DNA from: Streptomyces sp. GC420 | GTDB lineage: Bacteria; Actinomycetota; Actinomycetes; Streptomycetales; Streptomycetaceae | Reading direction: 5' to 3' | Length of the DNA: 39,118 nt | Assembly: GCF_009916105.1 (NCBI RefSeq) | Contig: NZ_JAAAXQ010000023.1 | Location: 1-39,118, forward strand | Part shown: positions 38,585-39,118 of the stretch, piece by piece | Layout of the letters: each line of letters opens with the position of its first letter | Position numbering within the stretch: position 1 is the first letter of the stretch | Program-made: the position numbers and the translations under genes | The notes under the pieces: generated by a model | The model's database searches: none | Told to the model about the DNA's origin: nothing | The model's input: only the letters and a program-made list of their open reading frames with translations

Positions 38585-39118
38585 CCGTCCTGCTCTGGGT
38601 CGTCCTGACCCCCGTCGTCCTCGCCGTACTCGGCATCGGACTCTACTTCGGCACCGCCATCGTCAAGGGCGCCATCGAGGGCTGGCGCGAGGGCACGTCC
38701 GGCGACAACGCGCTCCCGGACGAGGCAGCCGCCCTCGGCCTGCTGCCCGCCGAACGGCAGAACACCGGGTCCGCCGGTCCCCTGCCCGCCGCGCTCACCT
38801 CCGCCGCGGCCGCCGCGGAGAAGGGCGACTGGCAGCCCGCGGCCGCCCTGCTCCAGGACATCGGCGAGGACTGGGAGCGCCGCTCCCATGCCTCCTACCG
38901 GCTGGCGGAAGCCGCCGTCAAGGACGACGACTGGCTGCTCGCCTGGGAGAACGCCCGGCCCGAGGACCCCGGCGCCGCGCTGGTCCGCGCCCGCAGCAGC
39001 GTCTCCCTCGCCTGGGAGATACGCGGCGCCAAGCGCGCCAAGTACACGACGGCCGAGCAGTTCGAGGGCTTCCACCGCACCCTCGCCCGCGCCCGCGAGG
39101 ACATCGCCCGCGCCGCCG
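38581..39118 (+). CDS. Membrane-anchored helical-repeat protein, family B of the flanking pair (runs off the window)
   Basis: At least 179 residues, cut by the window end. It begins at GTG 38581, overlapping the M48 stop. An N-terminal membrane helix (about 4-26, LLWVVLTPVVLAVLGIGLYFG) is followed by a Pro/Ala linker and helical repeats. DWQPAAALL at 83-91, WLLAW at 118-122, DPG at 129-131 and AW at 144-145 stand at practically the same positions as in the protein encoded at 35569, so these are paralogues. No enzyme motif is visible. Being translated with the protease, it is a probable partner or regulator. Confidence 0.8.
   Translation, partial: MTVLLWVVLTPVVLAVLGIGLYFGTAIVKGAIEGWREGTSGDNALPDEAAALGLLPAERQNTGSAGPLPAALTSAAAAAEKGDWQPAAALLQDIGEDWERRSHASYRLAEAAVKDDDWLLAWENARPEDPGAALVRARSSVSLAWEIRGAKRAKYTTAEQFEGFHRTLARAREDIARAA

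Overview
The window is about 39 kb of high-GC DNA whose gene content points to a Streptomyces chromosome (core-like region rather than a mobile island). The evidence is a GTP-type PEP carboxykinase, the mycothiol-conjugate amidase Mca with its divergent DUF4307 neighbour, GTG/TTG starts, many 4-bp ATGA/GTGA gene overlaps, and several genes with a -10-like hexamer just upstream of the start codon (leaderless style). No rRNA, tRNA, CRISPR array, transposase or phage gene was recognised.

Layout, left to right. 0.3-4.0 kb: pckG (-), then a hemolysin III/PAQR membrane protein behind a palindromic operator-like leader, and a TetR regulator. 4.1-4.8 kb: a ribbon-helix-helix protein coupled to a Doc-like protein whose Fic motif has decayed. 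4.9-6.5 kb: an exported L,D-transpeptidase and a divergent Mut7-C protein. 6.6-13.5 kb: a four-gene minus-strand operon in which every junction overlaps by 4 bp: cellulose-synthase-like GT2, GT-C mannosyltransferase-like protein, DPM1-GtrA polyprenyl-phosphate glycosyltransferase and a Tat-exported copper-radical (galactose/glyoxal) oxidase with intact active-site residues. This is my best candidate for an under-described system: a second glycan assembly and oxidation pathway comparable in logic to CslA/GlxA. YyaL (thioredoxin plus glycosidase-like fold) lies just upstream.

15.7-19.4 kb: an ATPase_2/DUF234 P-loop protein behind a dense GTAGA/TCTAC palindrome cluster, a frameshifted remnant of a GHKL-type ATP-binding protein, a 72-bp element with 14-bp inverted ends, a DinB-family thiol transferase-like protein and an NAD(P)-dependent epimerase-like protein. 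19.5-23.1 kb: a complete alkane-hydroxylation operon (alkB, two rubredoxins, rubredoxin reductase), divergent from a TetR regulator across a three-half-site operator. 23.3-26.5 kb: a 1082-residue STAND ATPase with membrane segment, NB-ARC and TPR repeats.

26.7-31.1 kb: a small membrane protein and mca (overlapping), divergent DUF4307 protein, greA, and a DrrAB-type ABC exporter. 31.1-35.2 kb: ilvA (catabolic-type threonine ammonia-lyase with an odd low-complexity N-terminus), MarR regulator, a degenerate sigma-like protein with an in-frame 33-bp duplication coupled to a small single-pass membrane protein, and a cystathionine gamma-synthase/lyase. 35.6-39.1 kb: an M48 membrane metalloprotease flanked by two members of the same unrecognised membrane-anchored helical-repeat family, the second running off the window end. 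Convergent gene pairs are separated by strong perfect hairpins (for example at 4.8, 6.5, 26.5, 29.1 and 34.0 kb).
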